Counted from the stretch's first letter, positions 25,388 through 34,343 are shown. The stretch: DNA of 64,000 nucleotides from Microcella alkaliphila (GCF_004216855.1 NZ_SGXT01000016.1:124001-188000); one strand, 5' to 3'. Notes: generated by a model from the letters alone, not told the origin. Program-made: numbers and translations.

Positions 25388-27070
25388 CTAGTCGCGGGTC
25401 AGCTTGCGGTAGGTGACCCGGTGTGGGCGAGCCGCATCGGGGCCGAGTCGCTCGATCTTGTTCGCCTCGTACGCCTCGAAGTTGCCCTCGAACCAGTACC
25501 AGTTCGCCGGGTCTTCCTCCGTGCCCTCGTAGGCGAGGATGTGCGTGGCGATGCGGTCGAGGAACCACCGGTCGTGCGTGATGACCACGGCGCAGCCGGG
25601 AAACTCGAGCAAGGCGTTCTCGAGCGACTGCAGCGTCTCGACGTCGAGGTCGTTCGTCGGCTCGTCGAGCAGCAGCAGGTTGCCGCCCTCCTTGAGCGTG
25701 AGAGCCAGGTTCAGACGGTTGCGCTCACCACCGGAGAGCACGCCGGCCTTCTTCTGCTGGTCGGGGCCCTTGAAGCCGAACTTCGACACGTACGCGCGCG
25801 ACGGAATCTCGGTCTTGCCGACCGTGATGATGTCGAGCCCGTCGCTGACGACCTCCCAGAGGGTCTTGTTCGGGTCGATGTTCGCGCGCGACTGGTCGAC
25901 GTAGCTGATCTTGACCGTCTCGCCGACCTTCAGTTCGCCGCCATCCAACTCTTCGAGACCGACGATCGTCTTGAACAGCGTGGTCTTTCCCACACCGTTC
26001 GGGCCGATCACGCCGACGATACCGTTCGGCGGCAGGCTGAAGGACAGACCGTCGATCAGGGTGCGGTCGCCGAACGACTTGTGCAGCTTCTTCGCCTCGA
26101 TCACGATCGAGCCCAGCCGCGGACCGGCGGGAATCTGGATCTCCTCGAAGTCCAACTTCCGCGTCTTCTCGGCCTCGGCCGCCATCTCCTCGTAGCGGGC
26201 GAGCCGCGCCTTCGACTTCGCCTGGCGACCCTTCGCGTTCGAGCGCACCCACTCGAGCTCGTCGGCGAGACGCTTCGCGAGCTTCGCGTCCTTCTTGCCC
26301 TGCACGTTCAGGCGTTCGGCCTTCTTCTCGAGGTAGGTCGAGTAGTTGCCCTCGTAGGGGTACAGGCGACCACGGTCGACCTCGGCGATCCACTCGGCGA
26401 CATGGTCGAGGAAGTACCGGTCGTGCGTGATCGCAATGACGGCGCCGGGGTACTTCTGCAGGTGCTGCTCAAGCCACAGCACGCTCTCGGCGTCGAGGTG
26501 GTTCGTGGGCTCATCCAGCAGCAGGAGGTCGGGCTTCTCGAGCAGAAGCTTGCACAGCGCGACGCGGCGCTTCTCACCACCCGACAGGTGCGTGATCACG
26601 GCGTCCCCCGGGGGGCACCGCAGCGCATCCATCGCCTGCTCGAGCTGCGAGTCGAGGTCCCAGCCATTCGCGGCGTCAATCGCCTCCTGTAACACGCCCA
26701 TCTCTGCCAGCAGCGTGTCGAAGTCGGCGTCGGGGTCGGCCATCGCGGCCGAAATCTCGTTGAAGCGCGTGATCTTGTCGTACAGCTCGCGCACGCCGTC
26801 CTGCACGTTCTCGAGCACCGTCTTCGACTCGTCGAGCTCGGGCTCCTGCATGAGGATGCCGACCGAGTAGCCCTCGGAGAGCCGCGCCTCGCCGTTCGAC
26901 GGGGTGTCGAGCCCCGCCATGATCTTCAGAATGGTCGACTTACCGGCCCCGTTCGGGCCCACCATGCCGATCTTCGCTCCGGGATAGAACGACATCGTGA
27001 CATCGTCGAGGATCAGCTTCTCGCCCACCGTCTTGCGGGCGCGCACCATGGTGTAGATGAATTCGGCCAT
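25388..27070 (-). CDS. ettA: Energy-dependent translational throttle protein EttA
   Basis: This 560-residue soluble ABC-F ATPase binds the ribosomal E site and links translation to energy state. It has two ATP cassettes, with Walker A GPNGAGKST at 38-46 and GPNGVGKTT in the second half, each followed by an LSGGE signature and LLLDEPTN Walker B. The charged linker between them (EKKAERLNVQGKKDAKLAKR) is the EttA/Uup P-site motif, and the length fits. The ATG is seven bases after a minus-strand TAGACT (27078-27083), so ettA probably has its own leaderless promoter inside the end of the lipoprotein gene. Confidence 0.95.
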   Translation of the reverse strand: MAEFIYTMVRARKTVGEKLILDDVTMSFYPGAKIGMVGPNGAGKSTILKIMAGLDTPSNGEARLSEGYSVGILMQEPELDESKTVLENVQDGVRELYDKITRFNEISAAMADPDADFDTLLAEMGVLQEAIDAANGWDLDSQLEQAMDALRCPPGDAVITHLSGGEKRRVALCKLLLEKPDLLLLDEPTNHLDAESVLWLEQHLQKYPGAVIAITHDRYFLDHVAEWIAEVDRGRLYPYEGNYSTYLEKKAERLNVQGKKDAKLAKRLADELEWVRSNAKGRQAKSKARLARYEEMAAEAEKTRKLDFEEIQIPAGPRLGSIVIEAKKLHKSFGDRTLIDGLSFSLPPNGIVGVIGPNGVGKTTLFKTIVGLEELDGGELKVGETVKISYVDQSRANIDPNKTLWEVVSDGLDIITVGKTEIPSRAYVSKFGFKGPDQQKKAGVLSGGERNRLNLALTLKEGGNLLLLDEPTNDLDVETLQSLENALLEFPGCAVVITHDRWFLDRIATHILAYEGTEEDPANWYWFEGNFEAYEANKIERLGPDAARPHRVTYRKLTRD

Positions 27071-27075
27071 GGGCT

Positions 27076-27588
27076 TCAGTCTATTGAGGCGTCAGCCCCC
27101 ACAAGGCACCGGCCGGTTGCGAGCGCGGGCACAACGGTTGTGGTGACTGCAGTGCCGCGCACCTCGCCAATGATGCAGTCGTCATCGATACGCACGGCGA
27201 AGGAGATGACATCGGTAGCCATCCCGAGCGGGGTGCGGTCAGCCGTCACCTCGAGCGCAGCGCGGTCAAAACCGCCGGTACTGAGCGCGTCTGCCACCTG
27301 GGCCGAACTCGGGCGCTCGCCCACCGCGTCCGCGCCCTGCTGCACGACGAAACGGGCGAACGGCGCGTTGTCGGCGGCGCTCCCTCCCTCGACGAACTCG
27401 GGGGCCGGCTCCGACGGGTCGACGTCGGGGCCGCCCGGCTCGCCGGGCGAGGCCGTCGAGGTCGGAAGCGGCGCGGCGGTCGACGGAGGGTCTGTCGGGG
27501 AGGAGGGCGTGCATCCCGCGGTGATGAGCGCCGCGACCGCGACGAGCGCACCGGCGAGCGCCGTGCGCGACGCGGACCGACGAAGCAT
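27076..27588 (-). CDS. Secreted lipoprotein of unknown function
   Basis: The 170-residue protein has a lipoprotein signal peptide: basic MLRRSASR, a hydrophobic core and the lipobox ITAGC at about residues 22-26. A Pro/Ser/Thr-rich linker follows, then a compact domain of about 100 residues with two further cysteines (DDCIIGEV and GRCLVG) that could form a disulfide. It should be anchored to the outer face of the membrane. AAAGGGG precedes the ATG. It lies five bases upstream of ettA. No function can be given. Confidence 0.75.
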   Translation of the reverse strand: MLRRSASRTALAGALVAVAALITAGCTPSSPTDPPSTAAPLPTSTASPGEPGGPDVDPSEPAPEFVEGGSAADNAPFARFVVQQGADAVGERPSSAQVADALSTGGFDRAALEVTADRTPLGMATDVISFAVRIDDDCIIGEVRGTAVTTTVVPALATGRCLVGADASID

Positions 27589-27984
27589 GGGGCCCCTTTC
27601 CCGGGTGACCCGTCGAGTCTACGGTCGCGGCGTGGGCGCGAGCGCCGGGATTAGTACACGACAGTCGCTGCAAAAAAACACGGGCGGCGAGCGGCGTATT
27701 CGATATCCGAACACGAACAATTGCAGACGCTTGCACCCATCACACTGCCGGAGCAGACTCATCTCAGGAACAGCGGACAGGCGATCGGGGGATCGCCGGG
27801 GGGCCGCAACCGTGACAGGGGTTTTCGACCGTTCGGGTCGGACGAAAGCTCCTGAGACACATCGGCCGTTCCTGGCCTCTTCGGGTGGGGCCAGGGACGG
27901 CCGCTTCTCTTTCACGGCCGCGCACTCGCGGTACCGTGAGCCACGGACATAGCCGAACCGCTACCGGCGGAAGGACCCCCACCG
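27589..27984. other. 396-bp intergenic region with several hairpins
   Basis: No protein gene is supported. The region holds a run of seven A (27671 region), a GGCGAT/ATCGCC hairpin at about 27780-27797, a CGACC/GGTCG stem near 27830, and the long terminator-like hairpin at 27863-27903. A likely promoter for the next operon follows (TTTCAC 27910-27915, TACCGT 27932-27937). The part before the long hairpin could be a small RNA or the upstream part of a leader. Confidence 0.4.
27863..27912 (+). terminator. Strong hairpin with pyrimidine tail
   Basis: CGGCCGTTCCTGGCC (27863-27877) pairs with GGCCAGGGACGGCCG (27889-27903) over 15 bp with one G-U. CTTCTCTTTC follows. On the plus strand this resembles an intrinsic terminator, although no plus-strand protein gene lies immediately upstream. 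Confidence 0.5.
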
Positions 27985-29394
27985 ATGTCGAGCCTGAGCG
28001 CACGCGCGGCTTTCGGTGGTGCCTGGTCGACGCACTGGACGATCTGGGCCGGCCTCTACCCGGTCACGCTGTTGTTCGTCGTCTACCGCGACCAGGCGCT
28101 TCGCCCCGACAGCGTGTGGTGGAGCGTCGGCTCGGCGACGGTGCAGCACATCGCGGTCGGTCTCGTGGTGGTGGGCGTCGGCGCGATTCTCCGCCGCACA
28201 CGCAGCATCCTCCACGTGGGCGTCGTGGCCACTCTGTGGATCCTCGCGTGCGTCGTGCGTGCGGCCGTCGCCCACGCCGTGACCGCGGTCGGGTACGCAG
28301 AACAGTCGTCTCTGATCATCGACACGCTGATTTGGCTCGGCGTCAGTGCGCTCTGGGTGCCGGTGACAGTGTTCGCGGTCGCGCAGCTCGACCAGCGACG
28401 CTTGTTGCTCGCGGCGCGCGACATCACGACGGATGCTCTGCTCACCGAACGCGCGGAGGGCGAGGAGACATCGCAGCAACTGCAGGCGCGACTGCTCGCG
28501 ACCGTCACCGCCCAGCTCACGCCCGTTCTAGCCGACCTCGAGGAGAGCCTCAACGCCGCCCGACGCCGCATCACCGGGTCGACGGCGGCCGAATTAAGCA
28601 TGCGAATTTCGCGCGTGCACGACGAGACGGCGGAGCTCGTCGAGGGGGAAGACACCCCCGACACGTCGCCGGCACTGCTGGAGCGCGCAGAACGGGTCAC
28701 CTTCCGCCGCGCCTTCGAGATCACCACCGTGCCGCCGGCGCGCATAGCCGCGCTCGTCACCCTGGCGACGCTCGTCGGAGTCGTCCCCGACACCGTGCGC
28801 ATTTACGGGCCGATCGCGGCGTTGCAGGTCGCACTCGCGGTGACCGCTTCGGGCATCCTGCTGGCTGCGCTCCCCGCACTGTTTGCCGAGCGCGCCTCTC
28901 GGGGCAAACGGATGACCCACCTCCGGGCAACGGTGATTCTGCAATCGGTCGCCGTCGCCGCCGCAGCGGTGATCCTCGCAGTGATCCCGCCCAGCGTGTG
29001 GTCGTCGGCACATCGGCCGGTTGTCCCCCTCACCCTGCTGGCTCTCGCGCTCGCCCACACCCTGTACTCGGTCGCCTTCATTGTCGCTGACGCGAACGCC
29101 GACGACAGTGCAGCCCTGCGCGCGGCGAGCGCCGAACTCGACGCGGTGCGCGGACAAAGGGCGGAACGCTCGCGGCTGGCGCGAGAGCGCATGGCGCAAC
29201 TCATGCACGGGCCCATCCAGGGACGCCTCGCCGCCTGCGTCATGGCACTGAACTTCCATGCGGAGATGGTGAACAGCGACCCGGCGCGGGCGGAGGCCAC
29301 GCTCGACGCCGTGCTCGAACACCTGCAAGCCGTGACCGGAGAGCTTCAACGACTGGGCGCCGAGGCCGGGCTGGGCGACGTGCGCCACCCCTGA
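27985..29394 (+). CDS. Membrane sensor with histidine-kinase dimerisation box but no ATPase domain
   Basis: The 469-residue protein has four membrane helices, a cytoplasmic charged helical region (LTERAEGEETSQQLQARLLA), four more helices, then a coiled coil. The C-terminal helix MAQLMHGPIQGRLAACVMA resembles a HisKA_3 H-box, with candidate His near residue 408. The protein ends about 60 residues later, without room for a GHKL ATPase domain. It may be a phosphotransfer or pseudokinase sensor. GGAAGGAC precedes the ATG. The three genes after it are phosphorelay components, so a role in that pathway is likely. Confidence 0.6.
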   Translation: MSSLSARAAFGGAWSTHWTIWAGLYPVTLLFVVYRDQALRPDSVWWSVGSATVQHIAVGLVVVGVGAILRRTRSILHVGVVATLWILACVVRAAVAHAVTAVGYAEQSSLIIDTLIWLGVSALWVPVTVFAVAQLDQRRLLLAARDITTDALLTERAEGEETSQQLQARLLATVTAQLTPVLADLEESLNAARRRITGSTAAELSMRISRVHDETAELVEGEDTPDTSPALLERAERVTFRRAFEITTVPPARIAALVTLATLVGVVPDTVRIYGPIAALQVALAVTASGILLAALPALFAERASRGKRMTHLRATVILQSVAVAAAAVILAVIPPSVWSSAHRPVVPLTLLALALAHTLYSVAFIVADANADDSAALRAASAELDAVRGQRAERSRLARERMAQLMHGPIQGRLAACVMALNFHAEMVNSDPARAEATLDAVLEHLQAVTGELQRLGAEAGLGDVRHP

Positions 29395-29459
29395 TCGGGG
29401 GGCGCAGTTTCGGCCGCCTGTCCGGTGCGCTACGTCCGGGCCGCGCCTACACTGGCACC

Positions 29460-29846
29460 ATGGCTGCACCCGACCGGCCCGCCACCGTGGTCGTCGCCGA
29501 TGACGACGATCTGGTGCGTACCGTGTTGCGGATGGCGCTGTCGTCGATGTCGCTCACCGTCCGCGAGGCGGCCGACTCGCGCGCTCTCGCCGCCGCCATC
29601 GACGACGGCGCCGTCGACCTCACCATTCTCGACATTTCGATCCCAGGGCCGGGACTCGCGGCGAACATCGCACTCGTGCGGGAGGCGGCGCCGGACGCGC
29701 GCATCCTGATCCTCAGCGGCGATACCGAAGTACCCGCGAGCGAGGCGCCCCTCATCGACGACTTCGCCCGCAAGCCGATAGACCTCGACGAACTACGGAG
29801 TCGAGTCAGCCACCTGCTCGGCACTCCGTCGGCGAGCACCCCATGA
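29460..29846 (+). CDS. Single-domain (CheY-like) response regulator
   Basis: The 128-residue protein is a lone receiver domain with acidic pocket VADDDDL, phospho-acceptor Asp near residue 58 in LTILDISIPG, switch Ser in ILSGDTE and Lys in FARKPIDL. There is no output domain, so it acts by protein contact or phosphotransfer. The ATG lies six bases after TACACT (29448-29453), which may give an internal leaderless transcript. Its stop overlaps the hybrid kinase start (ATGA). Confidence 0.9.
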   Translation: MAAPDRPATVVVADDDDLVRTVLRMALSSMSLTVREAADSRALAAAIDDGAVDLTILDISIPGPGLAANIALVREAAPDARILILSGDTEVPASEAPLIDDFARKPIDLDELRSRVSHLLGTPSASTP

Positions 29847-32137
29847 GTGCGAACGAGTCGCCGGACGGTCCAGAACTGCTGCGAATCGCCGGAACAATGG
29901 CCCGTTTCGGAGGGTGGTCCGTCGATGCGCGGACCCACCAATTGGAGCTGAGCGCCGAAGCGAGGGCGATACTCGCCCTGCCTCCGAGCGGACCGCTCGA
30001 CCTCGCGACGGTCTTCACTTTGCATCCCGAGGAGTGGCGCCCGGTCGTTGCTGCTCACCTCGAACGGTGCCTCACTGCTGGTGAACCTTTCGACATCGAG
30101 TCCCCTATGCGCACCACCGACGGGGAGCTCTTGACGATTCGTACGATCGGCGAAGCAGCCCGGGGGGCCGACGGAAGCATCGAACGCGCCCATGGCGCTG
30201 TGTGGGACATCACGGCGACCGCGGAGCAACGAGAGCGCACTCGAGCGCTCGAGGCGCGACTGGAAGCAACGCTGAACACCATTACCGACGGGATGCTCTT
30301 CATCGATCACGAGGGACGATTCACCTTCGTCAACGATGACGGCGCCCGCATGCTGCAGTCTTCTGTCGAATCGCTCGAGGGGGTCAGGGTGCTCGACGCG
30401 TTTCCGGAGGCGGCCGGCACGAGCTTTCTCGCGGCCCTGGAGACGTCGTTGACGCGCCGCGAACGCACAATCACCCGCGACTATTACCCGCCACTTGATG
30501 CGATCTTCGAGGCGACCATCTACCCCTCCGATAACGGCGTTGCGGTCTACCTGAAGGATGTGACCGAAGAGGAGCGACTTCGCGACGAACGCGAGGAGTC
30601 GGCGCGGCGGCTGGCCGAACAGGCCGCGCTCATCGAGGCCGCCAAGGACGCCATGATCGTCCGCGATCTTGACGGTCACATCACCTACTGGAACCGCGCG
30701 GCCGCGGCGCTCTACGGCTGGTCGGCAACGGAGGCCATCGGCCGGGCTGAGCACGAGCTGCTGTACGACGACACCGCCGCCTACGATGACGCGGTCGCTC
30801 ACACACTGCGCGACGACTATTGGAGTGGCGAGCTCGACCAGCGGACGCGATCGGGCCGCGCCCTGGTCGCCGAGTGCCGCTGGCAGTTGCTCCGCGACGG
30901 CTCGGGCGCCCCCGAGTCGATCTTCGCGGTCGTCAGCGACATCACCGCAGAGAAGAAGGCTCAGGAGGCTCGCTTGCGCGCCCAACGCATGGAAAGCCTC
31001 GGCACCCTCACTGGGGGCATCGCCCACGACCTAAACAACGTGCTGACGCCGATTCTCATGTCGGTGCAGCTTCTCGAGCAGGGGGAAGACGACGCGGGTC
31101 GTCGGGAGATCCTGAAAACTATGGAGGGCGCCGTCAAGCGCGGCGCCGACATGATCCGCCAGGTGCTGTCGTTCGCCCGCGGGGTCGAAGGACGCCGCGT
31201 CGAGGTCGATGTCGTCCGTCTCGTCGACGACGTCGTGGCGTACGCCCAAGATGTCCTGCCGGAGAGCGTGCACCTCGATCTCGTGCTCGACACGAGTCTG
31301 CCCGCGACGAGCGGCGACCCGACCCAGCTGCTACAGATTCTCGTCAACCTCGTGACGAATGCGCGTGATGCCATGCCGAGCGGCGGCACACTGCGCATCC
31401 GCAGTTCGGAACTGGTCTTGGAGGATACGTACTCCTCCGTCAGCCACCTCGCCATGCCGGGGCGCTACGTGGCGATCGACGTGGAAGATTCCGGTCACGG
31501 CATGAGCCCCGAGGTCGCGGAGAAGATCTTTGAACCATTCTTCACGACGAAGGACATCGGCAAGGGGACGGGGCTCGGGCTCGCCACGTCACTCGCAATC
31601 GTGCGTAGCCACGGCGGCTTCATGCAGGTCTACAGCGAGCTGGGGCGCGGAACCCGCTTCACGGTCGGCTTGCCCGTGTCGTCGTCTCCGCGCGCCGACA
31701 GCCCCGCGGCCGCACGCCCCGAGGCGCTACTCCCGCGCGGACACGGGGAGCGGATCCTCGTCGTCGACGACGAGTCGACCATTCTGCAGATCACGTGCCA
31801 GACGCTGGAGCTCCACGGCTACCGAACCCTGCGGGCCGCGAACGGGCGCGAAGCGATCGACGTCATCGCCAGCAGTGACGAGCCTGTCGACCTCGTGCTC
31901 ACCGACATGATGATGCCCGTCATGGACGGCGCTGCACTGTCGGCGCACCTCGAAGAGGAGCACCCGGTAATTCCGGTCATTGCGGCGAGCGGGCTCAATT
32001 CGAACGGCGGTGTGGCACGCGCGGTCGGAATGGGCGTGTCGAGGTTCCTGCCGAAGCCGTACACGACGAGCATGCTGCTCACCACGGTGCGGGACACCCT
32101 GCTCGAGCACCGCGTCGACGGTATGGTGACGGAATGA
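29843..32137 (+). CDS. PAS-containing hybrid histidine kinase
   Basis: The 764-residue cytosolic kinase has no clear membrane helix. Three PAS/PAC-like regions occupy roughly residues 10-120, 135-245 and 258-370 (for example DAMIVRDLDGHITYWNRAAAALYGW). HisKA with His 395 in TLTGGIAHDLNN, an HATPase domain (LVNLVTNARDAM; EDSGHGM; GKGTGLGLA) and a C-terminal receiver with Asp near 688 in VLTDMMMP and Lys in LPKPYT follow. It can autophosphorylate and pass phosphate internally. Four-base overlaps on both sides place it in one translationally coupled relay. Confidence 0.93.
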   Translation: MSANESPDGPELLRIAGTMARFGGWSVDARTHQLELSAEARAILALPPSGPLDLATVFTLHPEEWRPVVAAHLERCLTAGEPFDIESPMRTTDGELLTIRTIGEAARGADGSIERAHGAVWDITATAEQRERTRALEARLEATLNTITDGMLFIDHEGRFTFVNDDGARMLQSSVESLEGVRVLDAFPEAAGTSFLAALETSLTRRERTITRDYYPPLDAIFEATIYPSDNGVAVYLKDVTEEERLRDEREESARRLAEQAALIEAAKDAMIVRDLDGHITYWNRAAAALYGWSATEAIGRAEHELLYDDTAAYDDAVAHTLRDDYWSGELDQRTRSGRALVAECRWQLLRDGSGAPESIFAVVSDITAEKKAQEARLRAQRMESLGTLTGGIAHDLNNVLTPILMSVQLLEQGEDDAGRREILKTMEGAVKRGADMIRQVLSFARGVEGRRVEVDVVRLVDDVVAYAQDVLPESVHLDLVLDTSLPATSGDPTQLLQILVNLVTNARDAMPSGGTLRIRSSELVLEDTYSSVSHLAMPGRYVAIDVEDSGHGMSPEVAEKIFEPFFTTKDIGKGTGLGLATSLAIVRSHGGFMQVYSELGRGTRFTVGLPVSSSPRADSPAAARPEALLPRGHGERILVVDDESTILQITCQTLELHGYRTLRAANGREAIDVIASSDEPVDLVLTDMMMPVMDGAALSAHLEEEHPVIPVIAASGLNSNGGVARAVGMGVSRFLPKPYTTSMLLTTVRDTLLEHRVDGMVTE

Positions 32138-32784
32138 GCGCCCCCGACGCCCGACACTTGCGCGTTGTCGTCGCGGACGACGACGCCTTCACCATCTCCC
32201 TCGTCGCGGGCGCGCTCGAGTCGTCTGGGTACGCCGTGACCACGGCGACCACCGTCGAGGAGGCGTTTCACCACGTCGCCACCGGCGACCCTCACGCGCT
32301 CGTGTCGGACTTGAACTTCGGCACGACCCGCACGGGTGCCGACCTCTTGGCGAAGGTCGCCCACGAGTTTCCGTGGATTGGGCTGGTGGTGCTGACCTCG
32401 CACCGCTCCCCCGAATTGGCCGTGCCGAACCCGCAGCTCATTCCCGACTCCGTGGTGTATCTGGTGAAGTCGAAGCTTGGGGCAATCGACGAACTGCGGG
32501 GCGCCGTCGAACGGGCCATCAGCGGCGCGACGAGCGACGTCGAGCCGCCGATCGATGACGAGGGAATCCCGGTGGTCACCGCGGCCCAGGCTGAGGTGTT
32601 GCGGATGCTCGCGGAAGGCGCATCGACGAAGGCCCTGGCCGATCACCGCGGAACGTCGGTTCGGGCGGTCGAGACGATGCTGCATCGACTGTTCGACGCG
32701 CTCGGCATCGACACGAGCGACGCCGCGAACCCCCGCGTCGCCGCGGTACGAATGTGGCAGCGCGGCGACATTCGTGTGCGCTGA
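32134..32784 (+). CDS. Response regulator with LuxR-like HTH output
   Basis: The 216-residue protein has a receiver domain (VVVADDDAF; phospho-Asp near residue 59 in LVSDLNFG; LTSHRSPE; LVKSKLG) and a C-terminal helix-turn-helix of the LuxR type (VTAAQAEVLRMLAEGAS through VRAVETMLHRLFDALG). It is the likely transcriptional output of the upstream relay. Its start overlaps the hybrid kinase stop by four bases. Confidence 0.9.
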   Translation: MSAPDARHLRVVVADDDAFTISLVAGALESSGYAVTTATTVEEAFHHVATGDPHALVSDLNFGTTRTGADLLAKVAHEFPWIGLVVLTSHRSPELAVPNPQLIPDSVVYLVKSKLGAIDELRGAVERAISGATSDVEPPIDDEGIPVVTAAQAEVLRMLAEGASTKALADHRGTSVRAVETMLHRLFDALGIDTSDAANPRVAAVRMWQRGDIRVR

Positions 32785-32795
32785 GGCGGCAACTC

Positions 32796-32824
32796 GCCCC
32801 GCACCGTTCGGGTCAGCGCGGGGC
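32796..32824. terminator. Hairpin between convergent operons
   Basis: GCCCCGC (32796-32802) pairs with GCGGGGC (32818-32824) in the 58 bases between the regulator stop and the ssb stop. It may serve both directions, but there is no T run. Confidence 0.4.
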
Positions 32825-32842
32825 AAGCGTGGGCGGCCTCCG

Positions 32843-33322
32843 TCAGAACGGCGCGCCGGCCTCGACCTCTGCCGCAACAGGCTCGGGCGCGGACTGCGTC
32901 TCTGCGCCGGTCGGCTGCTCGGCGCCGGGCGCACCCTCACCCTCGGCGGACGTCGTCGACGCCGCCTTCACGGTGCGGGTGAACGTCGATCGGCCGAAGG
33001 TGAGGTCGTGACCGACCGTGTCGGCGTCGATCTCGATCGTCGTTCCCTTGTTCGTGTCGCTCTGCCAGTCGCGCTGACGGACGCGGCCGGCCACGACGAC
33101 GCGCTCGCCCTTTCGCACGCTCGATGCCACGTGCATCCCGAGTTGACGGAAAGCGGTCACGGTGTACCAATTGGTGTCGCCGTCGATCCATGCGTTCTGG
33201 CTGCGATCGAAGCGGCGCTGGTTGGACGCGAGCCGGAACGAGGTGATGGTCAGCCCGTTCTGGGTCGTGATGTGGCGCGGCTCGGTGGCGACGAGCCCCG
33301 TCACGGTGATGGTGTCGGTCAT
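32843..33322 (-). CDS. ssb: Single-stranded DNA-binding protein paralogue
   Basis: The 159-residue protein has an OB fold: TITVTGLVATEPR, TSFRLASNQRRFD, NWYTVTAFRQLGMHVASSVRKGERVVVAGRVRQRDW. An Ala/Glu/Pro-rich tail follows. It binds single-stranded DNA as a tetramer in known relatives. The tail ends GAPF rather than the acidic DDDIPF tip that recruits repair and replication partners. It is not beside rpsF or rpsR in this window, which suggests a second, specialised SSB. GAGGAGG lies six bases before the ATG. Confidence 0.87.
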   Translation of the reverse strand: MTDTITVTGLVATEPRHITTQNGLTITSFRLASNQRRFDRSQNAWIDGDTNWYTVTAFRQLGMHVASSVRKGERVVVAGRVRQRDWQSDTNKGTTIEIDADTVGHDLTFGRSTFTRTVKAASTTSAEGEGAPGAEQPTGAETQSAPEPVAAEVEAGAPF

Positions 33323-33348
33323 GGTGTCCTCCTCATGGGTGTGTGAGT

Positions 33349-33386
33349 GGACGCCGGACGGTTCGTGCCGGGAACGCCCGGCGTCC
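33349..33386. repeat. 9-bp inverted repeat upstream of ssb
   Basis: GGACGCCGG (33349-33357) and CCGGCGTCC (33378-33386) can form a stem in the gap between the 70-residue gene and ssb. It could end the former or lie in the leader of the latter. Confidence 0.4.
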
Positions 33387-33490
33387 GCGCACAGTGTCGG
33401 CGCGCACCGCAGTGCGGCGGCGGCACAAGCCGCGAAGTGTCGAAGCCGCGACGCGGCCGCCGCGTGGGGAGGAGGGACGCCGGAAAGCGC

Positions 33491-33703
33491 CTAGTGTTCG
33501 CGGAACTCAGGCCGATCGGCGCCGGGGCCGAGCGAGGCCGTCAACGCACCCTTTGCCGCATCCAACGAGTCGAACGGGCCGCGAAGCTCGTCCTTCCCCG
33601 CAACGCGGATCGAGAACTCGTCGCCGTGCCGCAGAATCGACCCGACGGTGCCCGCCGAGCCGGTCGCGACCCAGCTTTGGTCGTAGACAGTGTGGTTCGT
33701 CAT
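33491..33703 (-). CDS. Small conserved-looking hypothetical protein
   Basis: A 70-residue soluble protein with an AAGGAG ribosome site five bases before the ATG. It contains WVATGSAGTVGSILRHGDEFSIRVAG, abridged here as a strand-turn-strand core, then a helix DSLDAAKGALTASL. No family is recognised. Coding is supported by the ribosome site and composition. Confidence 0.55.
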   Translation of the reverse strand: MTNHTVYDQSWVATGSAGTVGSILRHGDEFSIRVAGKDELRGPFDSLDAAKGALTASLGPGADRPEFREH

Positions 33704-33785
33704 CGGTGCTCCTTACTCGTCACGCAGGGACGTACTCGGTGCACTCATCGACGGTACTCCTCCGGCACCGAGGCCGGTAGGGGTG

Positions 33786-34313
33786 TCAGCGGGAGCGAAG
33801 GTAGGGAGCGTACGACTGACGTATCTTGTTGACCTTCGGAAGAGCGACCGCCAGGCAGTATCCCTGACCGGGGTTTTTCGCAAAGAAGTCTTGGTGGTAC
33901 TCCTCGGCGTCGTACCAATAGCCGAGCGGGGACAGCTCGGTCACGATTCCGCCGCCCCAGGTGGCGTCGGCGCGCGCGATCGCCGACTCAAACAGCGCAC
34001 GCTCCTCGTCGTCGGCGTAGAACATCGCCGAGCGGTACTGCGTGCCGATGTCGGCCCCCTGACGGTTCAGCTGCCGCGGGTCATGCAGGGTGAAGAACAT
34101 ATCCAGGATGACGTCGGCCGGAATGATCTCGGGGTCGAACACGACCTTCACCGCCTCCGCGTGCCCGGTTGTGCCCGCGCAGACCTGCTCGTAGCTCGGA
34201 TTCGGCAGGCTTCCGCCGGTGTAACCCGAGATCACATCCTCGACTCCGTCGAGCACGCGGTAGACCGCATCCAGGCACCAGAAGCAACCGCCGGCGAGGT
34301 GAAAGGTACGCAT
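33786..34313 (-). CDS. msrA: Peptide-methionine (S)-S-oxide reductase
   Basis: The 175-residue enzyme reduces methionine-S-sulfoxide in proteins. The active-site motif GCFWC is at residues 8-12. YTGGSLPNPSYEQVCAGTTGHAEAV (shortened family core), DPRQLNRQGADIGTQYRS and AEEYHQDF follow. A distal resolving Cys is seen in GYCLAV. The start at 34313 is chosen because TACCAT on the minus strand (34320-34325) lies exactly six bases before this ATG. An upstream in-frame start would add seven residues of no family similarity. Confidence 0.94.
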   Translation of the reverse strand: MRTFHLAGGCFWCLDAVYRVLDGVEDVISGYTGGSLPNPSYEQVCAGTTGHAEAVKVVFDPEIIPADVILDMFFTLHDPRQLNRQGADIGTQYRSAMFYADDEERALFESAIARADATWGGGIVTELSPLGYWYDAEEYHQDFFAKNPGQGYCLAVALPKVNKIRQSYAPYLRSR

Positions 34314-34319
34314 GCGCTC

Positions 34320-34343
34320 ATGGTACGCAGGCAAAGCTAGAGT
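34320..34343. promoter_or_regulatory. Divergent leaderless -10 boxes for msrA and the aldo/keto reductase
   Basis: Minus-strand TACCAT (34320-34325) is six bases from the msrA ATG. Plus-strand TAGAGT (34338-34343) is six bases from the ATG at 34350. Both start sites would coincide with the start codon. Confidence 0.5.

Noticed and set aside
27589-27984. A known riboswitch class in the gap
   Set aside because: I compared it by eye with cobalamin, c-di-AMP, c-di-GMP and SAM/SAH consensus cores and saw no convincing match. Only an unassigned structured RNA is suggested.
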